Shown one piece after another: positions 51,515-61,738 of a stretch of DNA of 64,000 bases. Within the stretch, counting starts at the first letter, position 1; every line of letters starts with the position of its first letter. This DNA comes from Fulvivirga sp. M361 (GTDB lineage: Bacteria; Bacteroidota; Bacteroidia; Cytophagales; Cyclobacteriaceae), in the NCBI RefSeq assembly GCF_007097395.1, contig NZ_VKDC01000016.1, positions 62,001 to 126,000 of the forward strand, given 5' to 3'. A model generated the notes under the pieces. It was not told where the DNA came from. It worked only from the letters and a program-made list of their open reading frames with translations, and searched no databases. The position numbers and the translations under genes are program-made.

Positions 51515-51710
51515 TAAGTAAATACTATTAGCTTGTTATATATTCATGCTAAACAAAATGAGTAGTTTAGTGCTTTTATAAATAACCACATATATATTCC
51601 AGGTCAAAACCCATTGTTACCTGCCAGACCATTCTGGCATTTACTTATTCAGAAGTAGGGAGAGAACTAGCTGGTTTTAATATATTTACATTGTTTAGTT
51701 GAGGATATTA

Positions 51711-52781
51711 ATGGTGAGAATTTTTCTTTTATTGGGATTGTTATTTTCCTGTTCAGCTGAGGTTTTTTCTCAGACCAGTGCACCTAAATTCAGCAACGAA
51801 TTTTTATCTATAGGGGTAGGGGCCAGAGGGTTAGCCATGTCCGGAAATCAGGTAGCTACCGTTTCTGATGCTACAGCAGGATATTGGAATCCCGCCGGAT
51901 TGCTGAATAGTCAGACTAAATATGACTTTTCACTTATGCATGCTGAATACTTTGCAGGTATTGCCAAATACGATTATGCTGCCTTTTCTACCCCCATTGA
52001 TTCCATGAGCCGATTAGGTATATCTTTGATTCGTTTTGCTATTGATGATATACCTGATACCCGGTTTTTGTACGATGCCAACGGTGCATTAAACTATGAA
52101 AATATCCGTTTTTTTTCTGCAGCAGATTATGCCCTTCTTATTTCCTATGCACGGAAAGTACCGATTTTAGGAGGATTGAAAATGGGGGCTAACTTCAAAG
52201 TGATCCACCGTATTGCAGGTAACTTTGCCAATGCCTGGGGTTTTGGGTTGGACCTGGGCGCTCAAATTGACCTCAAGAAATGGAATTTTGGTATTATGGT
52301 AAGTGATATTACCGGAACCTTTAACGCCTGGAACCATAATACAGGTTTGGTGATTGATGTTTTTACACAAACAGGCAATGAAATTCCAAGTAATTCACTG
52401 GAAGTAACGCTTCCCAAAGCTACCGTTGGTGTAGCAAGATATTTTCCAATTAAAGAGAAGTTTGGTGTTCAACTGGCACTGGATTTTGTTACATCCTTTG
52501 ACGGACGAAGAAATGTATTGATCAAGTCTGACCCTGTTTCTATCGATCCTGCATTGGGATTGGAAATGGACTACAAAAAAACGATCTTATTGCGTTTTGG
52601 CCTGGGAGACATTCAGGAGGTAAAAGATTTTGACGGATCTACCTATCAAACTTTCCAGCCTAATTTTGGCATGGGCGTTAATATAAAAAAGATAACCATT
52701 GACTATGCACTAACAGATATTGGTGACCAGTCTGAGTCGTTGTATAGCCATGTTTTCTCCCTTAAAGCAGCGTTAGATTGA
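51711..52781 (+). CDS. PorV/PorQ family outer-membrane protein (PorV2-like)
   Basis: I start at the ATG at 51711 (356 aa), which follows an in-frame TTG at 51699. The signal peptide ends near VFSQ. The start FLSIGVGARGLAMSGNQVAT and ATAGYWNPAGLLN is the signature of the FadL-like PorV/PorQ family. In the type IX system PorV carries substrates from the translocon to the sortase PorU. This copy is directly linked to a PorU-like gene, as in the PorV2/PorU2 pairs annotated in Bacteroidota. Their TTGA overlap implies coupled expression. Confidence 0.88.
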   Translation: MVRIFLLLGLLFSCSAEVFSQTSAPKFSNEFLSIGVGARGLAMSGNQVATVSDATAGYWNPAGLLNSQTKYDFSLMHAEYFAGIAKYDYAAFSTPIDSMSRLGISLIRFAIDDIPDTRFLYDANGALNYENIRFFSAADYALLISYARKVPILGGLKMGANFKVIHRIAGNFANAWGFGLDLGAQIDLKKWNFGIMVSDITGTFNAWNHNTGLVIDVFTQTGNEIPSNSLEVTLPKATVGVARYFPIKEKFGVQLALDFVTSFDGRRNVLIKSDPVSIDPALGLEMDYKKTILLRFGLGDIQEVKDFDGSTYQTFQPNFGMGVNIKKITIDYALTDIGDQSESLYSHVFSLKAALD

Positions 52782-55700
52782 AACATATTACAGGCATAGT
52801 ATTAATTCTGATGAGTGTAGCTCATGTGTTGAGCGGACAGGACTATGGGAATGAATGGATTAATTTTGATCAGCAGTATTTCAAAATAGGAGTAGCCGAG
52901 GATGGAATATACAGGATCAGCTTTTCGGATTTACAAAATGCAGGTTTTCCTTTAAATACTACTGACCCTCGCAGACTCCAGCTTTTCCATCGGGGTGAGG
53001 AAGTAGCCATTCATGTAGAAGGAGAAGGAGATGCCGTTTTTAATACTACGGACTTTATAGAATTCTATGGCCTTCGTAATGATGGCACACTTGATGCAGA
53101 CCTTTATGAGCCACCTGCATCCCAGCCTCATCCTTTTTATAACATATTTAGTGATACTTCTGCCTATTTTCTCACGTTTAGGCTGACTCCCGGAAATGGG
53201 AAGCGCATGGAAAACTTTTCAGAAAACAATACGGGCAGCCTTCCCGCACAGGTAGCACATTTGGAAGATGTTTTACAACTTAATGTAAATGATTACTCAC
53301 AGGGACGAGGGTTCTCTACTGATGAAGTGATACGATTTACAGGCTATGACATTGGTGAGGGGTGGACCAGTGGAGCAATACAAGAGGGACAGAACCTTGA
53401 ATTTGTCATTGATGGTATTTCCAATGCGAACCAGGCTGCAGGAGATCCACAGTTAGAAGTCCTTTTGGTAGGTCGTGATAATTTACAGCACAACGTAGAA
53501 GTGCAGGTAGGCCCTGACGTAGGGGCGTTGCGATCCTTGGGAACCGTTCAATTTTTCGGATTTGAGACTGGTTCACTCACCAGTACATTGAACTGGTCAG
53601 ATATTGACCTGCCTTCGGGTGAGCTTTTGGTTCGGGTTCTGGCCCTGGGGATAAGTGGTAGTAACGACCTGATCAGTACTTCTTTTCTGAGACTTAACTA
53701 CCCTCAGGAATTTGATGCGGCTTCTGCCAGTAAAACCTTTAACCTAATTAGTAATCCGGGAAATAAGTCTTTCGTGGAGATTACAAACGTGGTGAACAAT
53801 ACTGGGATCTATGACATTACAGATATCAATAACATAATAAGAATAGGTTTCAATCAGACAGGTAGTACTGCTGATCTTATTCTTGATAATACGCTTGTTG
53901 AGCGACAGCTTCATGTAAATAATGGAGGGAATTTCAGAACACCGGTAGTGAGCCGGGTGGACTTTCGCGAAATTAATGCTGCGGCACATGATTACATTAT
54001 TATTACTCATAAGCTGTTAATGCGCCCTTCCGGTGGCATAAGTAATCCGGTAAAAGCATATGCGGAATACAGGGCCAGTAATGCTGGCGGCGGATTTGAC
54101 ACACTCATAGTAGACATGGACCAGCTGTATAATCAATTTAGCTTTGGAGAAACAAGCCCTTTGGCCATTTATAAGTTTATGGAATACCTGGTAGCAGAAG
54201 GTGATCCGGAATATCTTTTCTTAATAGGTAAGGGATTAAGTCCTCAATCCAACTTCCATAGAAATGTTACCGGTTTTTTTGAGGTGACTAAGTTTGGACA
54301 GACTTTCCAGGTACGTGACCTTGTACCTCCTGCAGGATTTCCAGGTTCTGATATTGTATTTACGGCCGGGTTAAATGGTACCCAGTTTGAGCCGGCTGTG
54401 CCAGTGGGCAGACTGCCGGCTAAGTCTTCATCAGAAGTGGTGGCATATCTTAACAAAGTATTAGAAATGGAGTCCTTGCCTTTTGATGACCTATGGAGGA
54501 AAAGACTTTTGCACTTAAGCGGCGGAATACGTGAAAATGAGCTTTCCCGGTTCCTGGGGTATGTTAACGGCTTCGCCAGTGTAGCTGAGAACGACTTTCT
54601 CGGTGGAGATGTGACCACCGTAGCTAAAAGCTTAAGCAGTGAAATAGAATTGATCAATATTGCGGATGAACTGAATAAGGGACTCAACCTGGTAACATTT
54701 TATGGTCATTCAGCGCCAGGTGTTACGGATATTGATATTGGTTTTGCTTCCGACCCTGTTCAAGGTTACAACAATGCCGGAAGGTACCCTACATTCCTCA
54801 TCAATGGTTGTAACGCAGGTCAGTTTTTTCGACCGGACGTGATTTTTGGAGAAGATTGGATAGTAGCGGCCAATCGTGGTGCAGTGGGTTTTATAGCACA
54901 CTCATTTTTCGGCTTTGAGATTGCGCTTAGAAGTTATTCCAATACTTTTTATCAGGTAGGTTATGGCGATTCCACATTTATCAGTCGTTCATTGGGAGAC
55001 ATTCAGAAACAAGTGGTATTAGAGTATTTGGAAAACAATTCATCTACCCCTGCCAATATTACCCAAGTCCAACAGATGATGTTGTTGGGGGACCCGGCTG
55101 TGCGTTTGTTTGGAGCCGAAAGAGTAGATTACGAGATTACAGAAGATAACCTTTTCCTGGAATCGTTCAACGATGAACCGATCACAACTCTGTCTGATTC
55201 ATTTGCACTGAAGGTGATTGTAAGGAATTTTGGACGTACCTCTGGTGATTCCATCAGCGTTAATGTTACCCGCACATTGAGCAATGGTAATGTGCTTCAA
55301 TATGATTCTATTTATCCACCCGTACTTTTTCAGGATACCCTCACCTTAGTGATCCAACAGTCCGGTGAGAGTTCCTTTGGGAATAACCGTTTTGACGTTG
55401 CCCTGGATCCGGTCAATATGATTGCTGAACTCAGTGAAAACAATAATACGGCCACATTAAATGCTTTTATTCAATCCTTCGGTACTCGGAATCTGTTTCC
55501 TTTGGATTATAGCATCGTTTCTGCGCAGCCGGTCAGGCTTTTGGTCCAATCCGCCAACCTTTTGGAAGGAACGCGGGATTTTCTCATAGAGCTTGATACT
55601 GCTTTTTCGTTTGACAGCCCCTTCAAAAAAACAACTACTGTAAATGCTGAGCTTCTTGCGCAGTGGGAAGTAGACCTGTTGCCTGGTACTACGGCCAATG

Positions 55701-57829
55701 ACAGTACTGTATACTTCTGGAGAAGCCGATTTGCTCAACTCCAGCCGGGTGAAAATGAAGATTGGTTTACCACTTCCTTCACTTACATTAATAATGGGGC
55801 AGAGGGTTGGTCCCAAAGTGTTTTTGATCAGGTTAACCAAAATCAATTGGCAGACCTGCAAAGTAATCCTGATCAGAGAAATTTCGAATTTTTAAGGTCT
55901 TCTACAGACATTAGTTTGCTGACCTTAGGTTCAGAGAATGAACTGCTTCCCAACGGTGGTGACCCTAACAGTGCAGACTCACTGCTTAATATGTCGCTCT
56001 CTTTAAATGGTATTCAATTTATTATCAATAATGGCTTTGCTTGTAGAAATAATACGATCAACCTGGTGGCTTTTGATAGAAATACAGGTAATCCTTATGC
56101 AGGTATTGCTTATGCCATTGAAGACCTCAGAAGTTGCGGGCGGTTATCCCAGATCATTAATAGTTATGTGGTTTCGGGTACGTCGAACCTGATCCAATAC
56201 ATTGATAATGTAAATGAAGGGGACAGTGTGTTACTTTTTAGCATAGGTGATGCCGGCTTTTCCGGGTGGTCTGCTTCAGTGGAATCAAAGCTGGAAGAAT
56301 TAGGCATCAGCACAGCTACCATTAATGGCTTTCAGGATGGCGAACCTGTGATCATCCTTGCAAAGAAAGGAACGCCTCCCGGCAGTGCCACTATCATTCG
56401 GGCATCAGCTACGCCTGTAGAAGAACAACAACTTACATTAGATACTCAGCTTACAGGAGTTTCACCCTCTGGCGCTATACTGTCCACTACGATTGGTCCG
56501 GCTTCTGCATGGGGTTCACTGGTTCAGTCCGTCACACCTTCTGAGCAGCCTGTCACAGATCAATTCAGATTTGATGTGTTGGGAATAAACCTGCAAGGAC
56601 AGGAAAGCTCGCTGTTGACTAATGTGACATCATCAAATGTGGATTTATCGTTCATTGACGTGACTATGTTCCCTTTTCTGAGGTTAAGAGCTAACCTTAT
56701 TGATGAAACGAACCTTACACCCCCTAATCTGGATAAATGGATGGTACTCTTTACCGGAGTGCCTGAGGGAATATTACTACCGTTTGATAAAGAAAACCTT
56801 TCGGAATCCAGGCAAGAGGGAGAAGACTATAGCAGACAATTTGGTTTTTGGAATATCGGAGGAAGGTCCTTTCCGGATTCACTCACAGTCAGGTCAACTC
56901 TGTTGAACATTGACAGAAGGCAATCCACAATGAATGAATTTCAGATAACCTCACCGGCGCCTACAGATACTACGCTATTTACAGTTGATGTTAATACATT
57001 GGGTAGATCTGGTCAGAATAATCTTAATGTTTTTGTTAATCCGTCCATTACTCCGGAGGCCTATTATGATAACAATGTACAGGATTTTCCCGGGCTGTTA
57101 ACCGTTATTGCTGATAACATCAATCCGGTAATTGATGTGGTGTTTGATGGGGAGTATATTTTAGATGGGGACATTGTTTCACCCACACCACTAATAGCTA
57201 TTAAGTTAAAGGACGAAAATAACTTCATACTTAAGACGGACACTGCAGGTGTGAACTTGTTTTTGAAAGAGCAGGAAGAAACCTCATTTCGTCGTGTGTC
57301 GTTCTCTTCTGAAAATATACAGTGGACTGCCGCATCAGAGGAGCAGGATTTTAGCGTTGATTATCGGCCTGACAGGTTAGCAGATGGTATTTACACGTTG
57401 AGAGTAGAGGCCGAAGATGGTAGTGGAAATGCCTCTGGTACAGAGCCTTATGTGATAAATTTTGAAGTTATCAACGAATCTTCCATAACTAATTTTTACC
57501 CTTACCCGAATCCTTTTTCTACCAGCACCCGTTTTGTTTTTACACTTACGGGAAGTGAGGTGCCCAATCAAATTAAAATACAGATTATGACCGTATCCGG
57601 AAAGATAGTCCGTGAGATCACGCAAGATGAACTTGGACCTATACGTATCGGCAACAACCTGTCAGATTTTGCATGGAACGGCAAAGATGAGTTTGGAGAT
57701 CAGCTTGCCAACGGGGTGTATCTGTACAAGGTAATTGTTCAACAGGACGGCCAAACGCTCGAACAAAGAAATACTGCTGCGGATAAGGCCTTTAAAAATG
57801 GATTCGGTAAATTATACCTACTTCGTTAG
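52778..57829 (+). CDS. PorU-like C25 cysteine peptidase (PorU2-type T9SS sortase homologue)
   Basis: The 1683-aa protein starts with TTG at 52778, inside the PorV stop codon. After a signal peptide (ending near LSGQ) comes an N-terminal beta region (about 20-440) and a gingipain-like peptidase C25 domain (about 440-780). The catalytic pair is H644 in FYGHSAPG and C678 in NGCNAGQF. Then several Ig/CARDB-like modules (about 800-1570; LAELSENNNTA, AYYDNNVQD) and a C-terminal FlgD-like T9SS sorting domain (about 1585-1683, FYPYPNPFS, GVYLYKV). PorU itself is about 1100-1300 residues, so this is longer by 400. Confidence 0.88.
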   Translation: MKHITGIVLILMSVAHVLSGQDYGNEWINFDQQYFKIGVAEDGIYRISFSDLQNAGFPLNTTDPRRLQLFHRGEEVAIHVEGEGDAVFNTTDFIEFYGLRNDGTLDADLYEPPASQPHPFYNIFSDTSAYFLTFRLTPGNGKRMENFSENNTGSLPAQVAHLEDVLQLNVNDYSQGRGFSTDEVIRFTGYDIGEGWTSGAIQEGQNLEFVIDGISNANQAAGDPQLEVLLVGRDNLQHNVEVQVGPDVGALRSLGTVQFFGFETGSLTSTLNWSDIDLPSGELLVRVLALGISGSNDLISTSFLRLNYPQEFDAASASKTFNLISNPGNKSFVEITNVVNNTGIYDITDINNIIRIGFNQTGSTADLILDNTLVERQLHVNNGGNFRTPVVSRVDFREINAAAHDYIIITHKLLMRPSGGISNPVKAYAEYRASNAGGGFDTLIVDMDQLYNQFSFGETSPLAIYKFMEYLVAEGDPEYLFLIGKGLSPQSNFHRNVTGFFEVTKFGQTFQVRDLVPPAGFPGSDIVFTAGLNGTQFEPAVPVGRLPAKSSSEVVAYLNKVLEMESLPFDDLWRKRLLHLSGGIRENELSRFLGYVNGFASVAENDFLGGDVTTVAKSLSSEIELINIADELNKGLNLVTFYGHSAPGVTDIDIGFASDPVQGYNNAGRYPTFLINGCNAGQFFRPDVIFGEDWIVAANRGAVGFIAHSFFGFEIALRSYSNTFYQVGYGDSTFISRSLGDIQKQVVLEYLENNSSTPANITQVQQMMLLGDPAVRLFGAERVDYEITEDNLFLESFNDEPITTLSDSFALKVIVRNFGRTSGDSISVNVTRTLSNGNVLQYDSIYPPVLFQDTLTLVIQQSGESSFGNNRFDVALDPVNMIAELSENNNTATLNAFIQSFGTRNLFPLDYSIVSAQPVRLLVQSANLLEGTRDFLIELDTAFSFDSPFKKTTTVNAELLAQWEVDLLPGTTANDSTVYFWRSRFAQLQPGENEDWFTTSFTYINNGAEGWSQSVFDQVNQNQLADLQSNPDQRNFEFLRSSTDISLLTLGSENELLPNGGDPNSADSLLNMSLSLNGIQFIINNGFACRNNTINLVAFDRNTGNPYAGIAYAIEDLRSCGRLSQIINSYVVSGTSNLIQYIDNVNEGDSVLLFSIGDAGFSGWSASVESKLEELGISTATINGFQDGEPVIILAKKGTPPGSATIIRASATPVEEQQLTLDTQLTGVSPSGAILSTTIGPASAWGSLVQSVTPSEQPVTDQFRFDVLGINLQGQESSLLTNVTSSNVDLSFIDVTMFPFLRLRANLIDETNLTPPNLDKWMVLFTGVPEGILLPFDKENLSESRQEGEDYSRQFGFWNIGGRSFPDSLTVRSTLLNIDRRQSTMNEFQITSPAPTDTTLFTVDVNTLGRSGQNNLNVFVNPSITPEAYYDNNVQDFPGLLTVIADNINPVIDVVFDGEYILDGDIVSPTPLIAIKLKDENNFILKTDTAGVNLFLKEQEETSFRRVSFSSENIQWTAASEEQDFSVDYRPDRLADGIYTLRVEAEDGSGNASGTEPYVINFEVINESSITNFYPYPNPFSTSTRFVFTLTGSEVPNQIKIQIMTVSGKIVREITQDELGPIRIGNNLSDFAWNGKDEFGDQLANGVYLYKVIVQQDGQTLEQRNTAADKAFKNGFGKLYLLR

Positions 57830-57895
57830 TATAAACGGCTAAATCCATACCCCAAAAGGGGTGAAACCTCTATAGTTGTTATTTTGCCATGTGAA

Positions 57896-60800
57896 ATGAT
57901 GAGGAGAACTGTCGAAATATTTTTTTTGACGTTGTGTTTAACGGCAACGTATTTATCCACTTTTGGTCAAAGCTATAACTTCATTAATTATAATATAGAT
58001 GATGGGCTGGCGCATGAGAAGATTACAGATATTTGCCAGGATAAATTCGGGAACCTGTGGCTGGCTACCCTGGGGGGCGGTCTTTCATGCTTTAATGGTA
58101 TCGGATTTCGTAACTATACTGAAAAAGATGGACTTGCGAATAACATCGTAAGAGATGTATTAGTAGATAAAAATGGATATATCTGGGCGGCTACTGCCAA
58201 TGGGATTTCAATGTTTGACGGGCGCCGTTTCGTTAATTACCTTACGGATTCTATCAGTTTTACAGCCTCAATAAATGTCATCGCCAATGACGATCAGAAT
58301 ACGATTTGGTTTTCTTATCCTGATGGTGGTTTAGGTTATCTTGATCATGGAAGACTGGATCAACGCATCGAATTGGAGGGTTGGATCAAGAATGATAAAA
58401 TCATAGATATTGCCATCAATGGTGATGGTAGTGTATATTTTATTACCGCAATAAAAGGGTTGTTTAAGTACGATAAAAAAGAGCTTAGAGAGGTACTTGG
58501 TAATTCTGATTTCAAAGGATATCTTCTGGATATAGAGATAGCTTCGGATTCTACCTTTTTGTTAGGCTCAAACAAAGGGCTGGTAACATTGAATCTCAAT
58601 AGACCGATGTCTTATGACGTTCGTTTTCCGGATAAATTTATTACATCGTCGGTGTTCAAAAGTAAAAACGAAGCCTGGTTTATTTCTGCCAATAGAGCCA
58701 TAAGATATAAGAACCATGGTTTAAGGCTTATGAATGAACTTCATGGCTTCACCAATACAGCAATCAACAAGATATTTAGTGATAGAGAGGGTAACGACTG
58801 GTTTGCTACAAACGGAGATGGCCTGTACAAACTGGCAAACGATGTTTTTGAGTTTTATGGCCCTCAACATGGCCTTACGAGGTTACCCGTAAGTACTATT
58901 ACTAAAGACCTTAAAGGTAATTACTGGGCAGGGATCTACGGAGGAGGTGTGACTAAAATTACGGCTGATGGGCAAATAAGTGAGGATAACAGCTTTAATC
59001 TTATGAATCAACATATCACCGCCAGCGCTACGGATAAACAAGGTAACATTTGGTTTGGAACAAGGAATGCAGGATTGATTAAATATGATGGAGTTCAATG
59101 CTATAATTATACTAAGAACAATGGTGTATTACATAATTCGGTCCGGGTACTTTTCAATGATAGCCAAAACAATTTATGGGTAGGTAAGGCCAATGGACTG
59201 AGTGTTTGTGATAGCGAGCAGTTTTACAATTTCACCACGGAAGATGGGCTATATGACGATATTATTTGGGGAATATCGGAGCCACAACCAGGTAAGATCT
59301 TAATCGTGTCGAGAAAGGGACTGAATTATTATCGTGACGGACGCCTTGAAAAAATTGTCCTTGATGAAAATATCTTTGACAGGCGTGTTAATGTGTGCCT
59401 TGAGGATAGTTTGGGGAATTTTTGGATAGGTTATTCCGGGCATGGTATCCTTCGAATATCGGCAGATAAAACACAAGAGACCCATATAACGGCAGGTGAT
59501 GGTCTCTCTTCAGATCTTATTTATAATATGGTATTCGATAATGATGGGAACCTGGTAGTAGGCTCGGAAAGAGGTATTGACAAACTTTATTTGGATGAAG
59601 CCAATGAAGTAGAACGTATAAAAAACTATGGTAGAGTAGAAGGCTTTGATGGTATCAGAACCTCCTACAGCTCTGTTTATAAGGAAAAAGACGGTAGTAT
59701 TTGGTTTGGAAATAGTCAGGGAATCATTAAGTATAAGGCTTTTATGGAATCCCTGAACACCAACCCTCCACTCGTTTACATTTCGGGGATCAGACTATTT
59801 GATAACAATGTAAATTGGACTGAGTATTCTGATGGATTATCCAACTGGCACAATATTCCATCGAACCTCAAATTGCCTCATGATGATAATAACGTTATCA
59901 TAGAATATTTTGGCAACAGCCTTAGAAACCCTGATGAGGTAAATTATCAATTCAGATTATCGGGCCTTCAAAAAGAATGGTCACCGTTAACAGAAAAAAA
60001 AGAGGTGGTTTATACCAACCTTCCACCAGGAGATTACACCTTCGAAGTTAAGGCTGCCAATAGTGACGGGGTATGGTCCCGGGAATATGCTGAGTTTACT
60101 TTTAGCATCGTACCACCCTTCTGGATGGAACCCTGGTTTTTTATTATAGTGGCGATACTCATCATATTGGGTATAAAGTTCTTTAATGATTATAGAGTAA
60201 AGAAAAACCTGGATAAACTGTTAACGATAGAGCGTATACGTGCGGAGGAATTGGTGAAAGTGAGAAAACGTATGGCACGTGATTTTCATGATAATATGGG
60301 AAATCAATTGGCCAGTATCACTGTATTTACCAATCTGATAAGCTTAAAGCTCAAAGATAAGTCACTTGAGATAAATGATTTATTGCTAAATATTGAAAAG
60401 CATACCAAATCCCTTTTCAATGGCACTAAAGATTTTATCTGGTCTATGGATCCTGATAGCGATAACCTTAATGAGCTATTTACTTATATAAAAGATTTTG
60501 GAGAAGAACTGTTCGAAAACACACGTATTGATTTTTTTTCCGGTAAAGATGATTTTGTGGAAAAACCACTACCTTCCGGCTGGAGCCGTCAGATTGTTCT
60601 TGTTTTTAAAGAGGCCATGACCAATGCACTGAAGCATTCTCAGTCTACCGAAGTACATTTTGAATTGAACCTCAATGAAAACAGTTTCGTACTAAGATTA
60701 TGGGATAACGGTCATGGAGTGCCGGCCGACTACTTGAAAAAAGGGAACGGTTTCAAAAATATGTCATCACGTGCCACTCAAATAGGATGCACATTAAATA

Positions 60801-60907
60801 TACTCAATGGCAATCAACAGTATGGGTTAGCGATAGAGTTAAAAGGAAAATTACAATCAGAGCCAAGAAAAAGTGAGGTCAAACTTTATAAAACAACCAT
60901 GTTATGA
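57896..60907 (+). CDS. Reg_prop/Y_Y_Y two-component sensor histidine kinase
   Basis: I start at the ATG at 57896 (1003 aa). A signal peptide (ending near FGQ) leads to about 14 propeller repeats (Reg_prop: GNLWLATLGGGLSCFNG, GYIWAATANGISMFDG, NNLWVGKANGLSVCD). A Y_Y_Y domain (about 690-750, PGDYTFEVKAANSDG) and one membrane helix (about 756-778) follow. The kinase part is of the HisKA_3 class with H798 in ARDFHDNMGNQLASI, then a HATPase domain ending in DNGHGV and GNGFKNM. The partner regulator follows with an ATGA overlap. The periplasmic propeller probably reads a polysaccharide or other envelope signal. Confidence 0.93.
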   Translation: MMRRTVEIFFLTLCLTATYLSTFGQSYNFINYNIDDGLAHEKITDICQDKFGNLWLATLGGGLSCFNGIGFRNYTEKDGLANNIVRDVLVDKNGYIWAATANGISMFDGRRFVNYLTDSISFTASINVIANDDQNTIWFSYPDGGLGYLDHGRLDQRIELEGWIKNDKIIDIAINGDGSVYFITAIKGLFKYDKKELREVLGNSDFKGYLLDIEIASDSTFLLGSNKGLVTLNLNRPMSYDVRFPDKFITSSVFKSKNEAWFISANRAIRYKNHGLRLMNELHGFTNTAINKIFSDREGNDWFATNGDGLYKLANDVFEFYGPQHGLTRLPVSTITKDLKGNYWAGIYGGGVTKITADGQISEDNSFNLMNQHITASATDKQGNIWFGTRNAGLIKYDGVQCYNYTKNNGVLHNSVRVLFNDSQNNLWVGKANGLSVCDSEQFYNFTTEDGLYDDIIWGISEPQPGKILIVSRKGLNYYRDGRLEKIVLDENIFDRRVNVCLEDSLGNFWIGYSGHGILRISADKTQETHITAGDGLSSDLIYNMVFDNDGNLVVGSERGIDKLYLDEANEVERIKNYGRVEGFDGIRTSYSSVYKEKDGSIWFGNSQGIIKYKAFMESLNTNPPLVYISGIRLFDNNVNWTEYSDGLSNWHNIPSNLKLPHDDNNVIIEYFGNSLRNPDEVNYQFRLSGLQKEWSPLTEKKEVVYTNLPPGDYTFEVKAANSDGVWSREYAEFTFSIVPPFWMEPWFFIIVAILIILGIKFFNDYRVKKNLDKLLTIERIRAEELVKVRKRMARDFHDNMGNQLASITVFTNLISLKLKDKSLEINDLLLNIEKHTKSLFNGTKDFIWSMDPDSDNLNELFTYIKDFGEELFENTRIDFFSGKDDFVEKPLPSGWSRQIVLVFKEAMTNALKHSQSTEVHFELNLNENSFVLRLWDNGHGVPADYLKKGNGFKNMSSRATQIGCTLNILNGNQQYGLAIELKGKLQSEPRKSEVKLYKTTML

Positions 60908-61536
60908 ACAATTACTTTAGATCTAGAATTGTCATCGTTGAAGACAATAATGCCGTGAGGGAAGGGTTCTCTCTGATTATTAATAGTGTTAGTAATTATT
61001 ATGTAGTGAATTCATATGATAATGCAGAAGACGCTATTAAAAACTTGAAAAAGGATGCTCCTGAGATTATACTCATGGACCTGGAACTACCGGGGATGAA
61101 TGGTATCGAAGCCATAGGAGTGATTAAGAAAACACATCCAAATATTGAACTTATTGTCAATACTATTTATGAAAATAGCGAATTGGTGTTTCAGGCGTTA
61201 TGCTCTGGCGCCAGTGGCTATATCACTAAGAATACCAGCCATTCAGAGTTATTGGATGCCATAGATGAAGTGATCAATGGAGGGGCACCAATGAGCTCTA
61301 AAATAGCTAAAATGGTGGTAAACTCATTCCAGAAGAATCCAAACTCTCCTTTGTCATCCAGAGAGACACAAGTATTGGAGTTATTGTCGAAGGGAAAGAG
61401 TTATAGCATGATCGCCCAGGAACTATTTATTACTAAAGAAACAGCAAAATCTCATATTAAGAATATCTACTCTAAGCTTCAGGTGAATAGTAAATCAGAA
61501 GCAATTGCCAAGGCCACGAAGGAAAAGCTTATCTAA
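60904..61536 (+). CDS. NarL/LuxR-family response regulator
   Basis: The 210-aa protein has a receiver domain (IVEDNNAVREGF at 11-22, D59 in LMDLELPGMNG) and a LuxR-type helix-turn-helix (about 144-207; LSSRETQVLELLSKGKSYSM, then ELFITKETAKSHIKNIYSKL). It is coupled to the kinase gene by an ATGA overlap and is its likely cognate partner. A terminator follows. Confidence 0.95.
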   Translation: MNNYFRSRIVIVEDNNAVREGFSLIINSVSNYYVVNSYDNAEDAIKNLKKDAPEIILMDLELPGMNGIEAIGVIKKTHPNIELIVNTIYENSELVFQALCSGASGYITKNTSHSELLDAIDEVINGGAPMSSKIAKMVVNSFQKNPNSPLSSRETQVLELLSKGKSYSMIAQELFITKETAKSHIKNIYSKLQVNSKSEAIAKATKEKLI

Positions 61537-61580
61537 AAAGGCTTAAAATAACCCCATTATCACCCAATCAAGGGTATGTT

Positions 61581-61618
61581 AACCCTCCAAATATCGTCCC
61601 ATTTGGAGGGTTTTTCTT
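61581..61618 (+). terminator. terminator after the response-regulator gene
   Basis: AACCCTCCAAAT and ATTTGGAGGGTT form a 12-base stem with an 8-base loop, followed by TTTCTT. Confidence 0.9.
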
Positions 61619-61738
61619 ATTCCCCCTTTGTTCACCTTTGAGTTAAGGCCTAAACCACCTATTCTACACCCATATGACTTCCCAGTCAGTGTTATAAGTG
61701 TGCAGCCGATAATCTATACATAACTTAAACAAAACAGT

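Noticed and set aside
57850-57861. CCCC-AAAA-GGGG hairpin before the sensor kinase gene
   Set aside because: A 4-base stem is too short to call a terminator or attenuator, and no T run follows.
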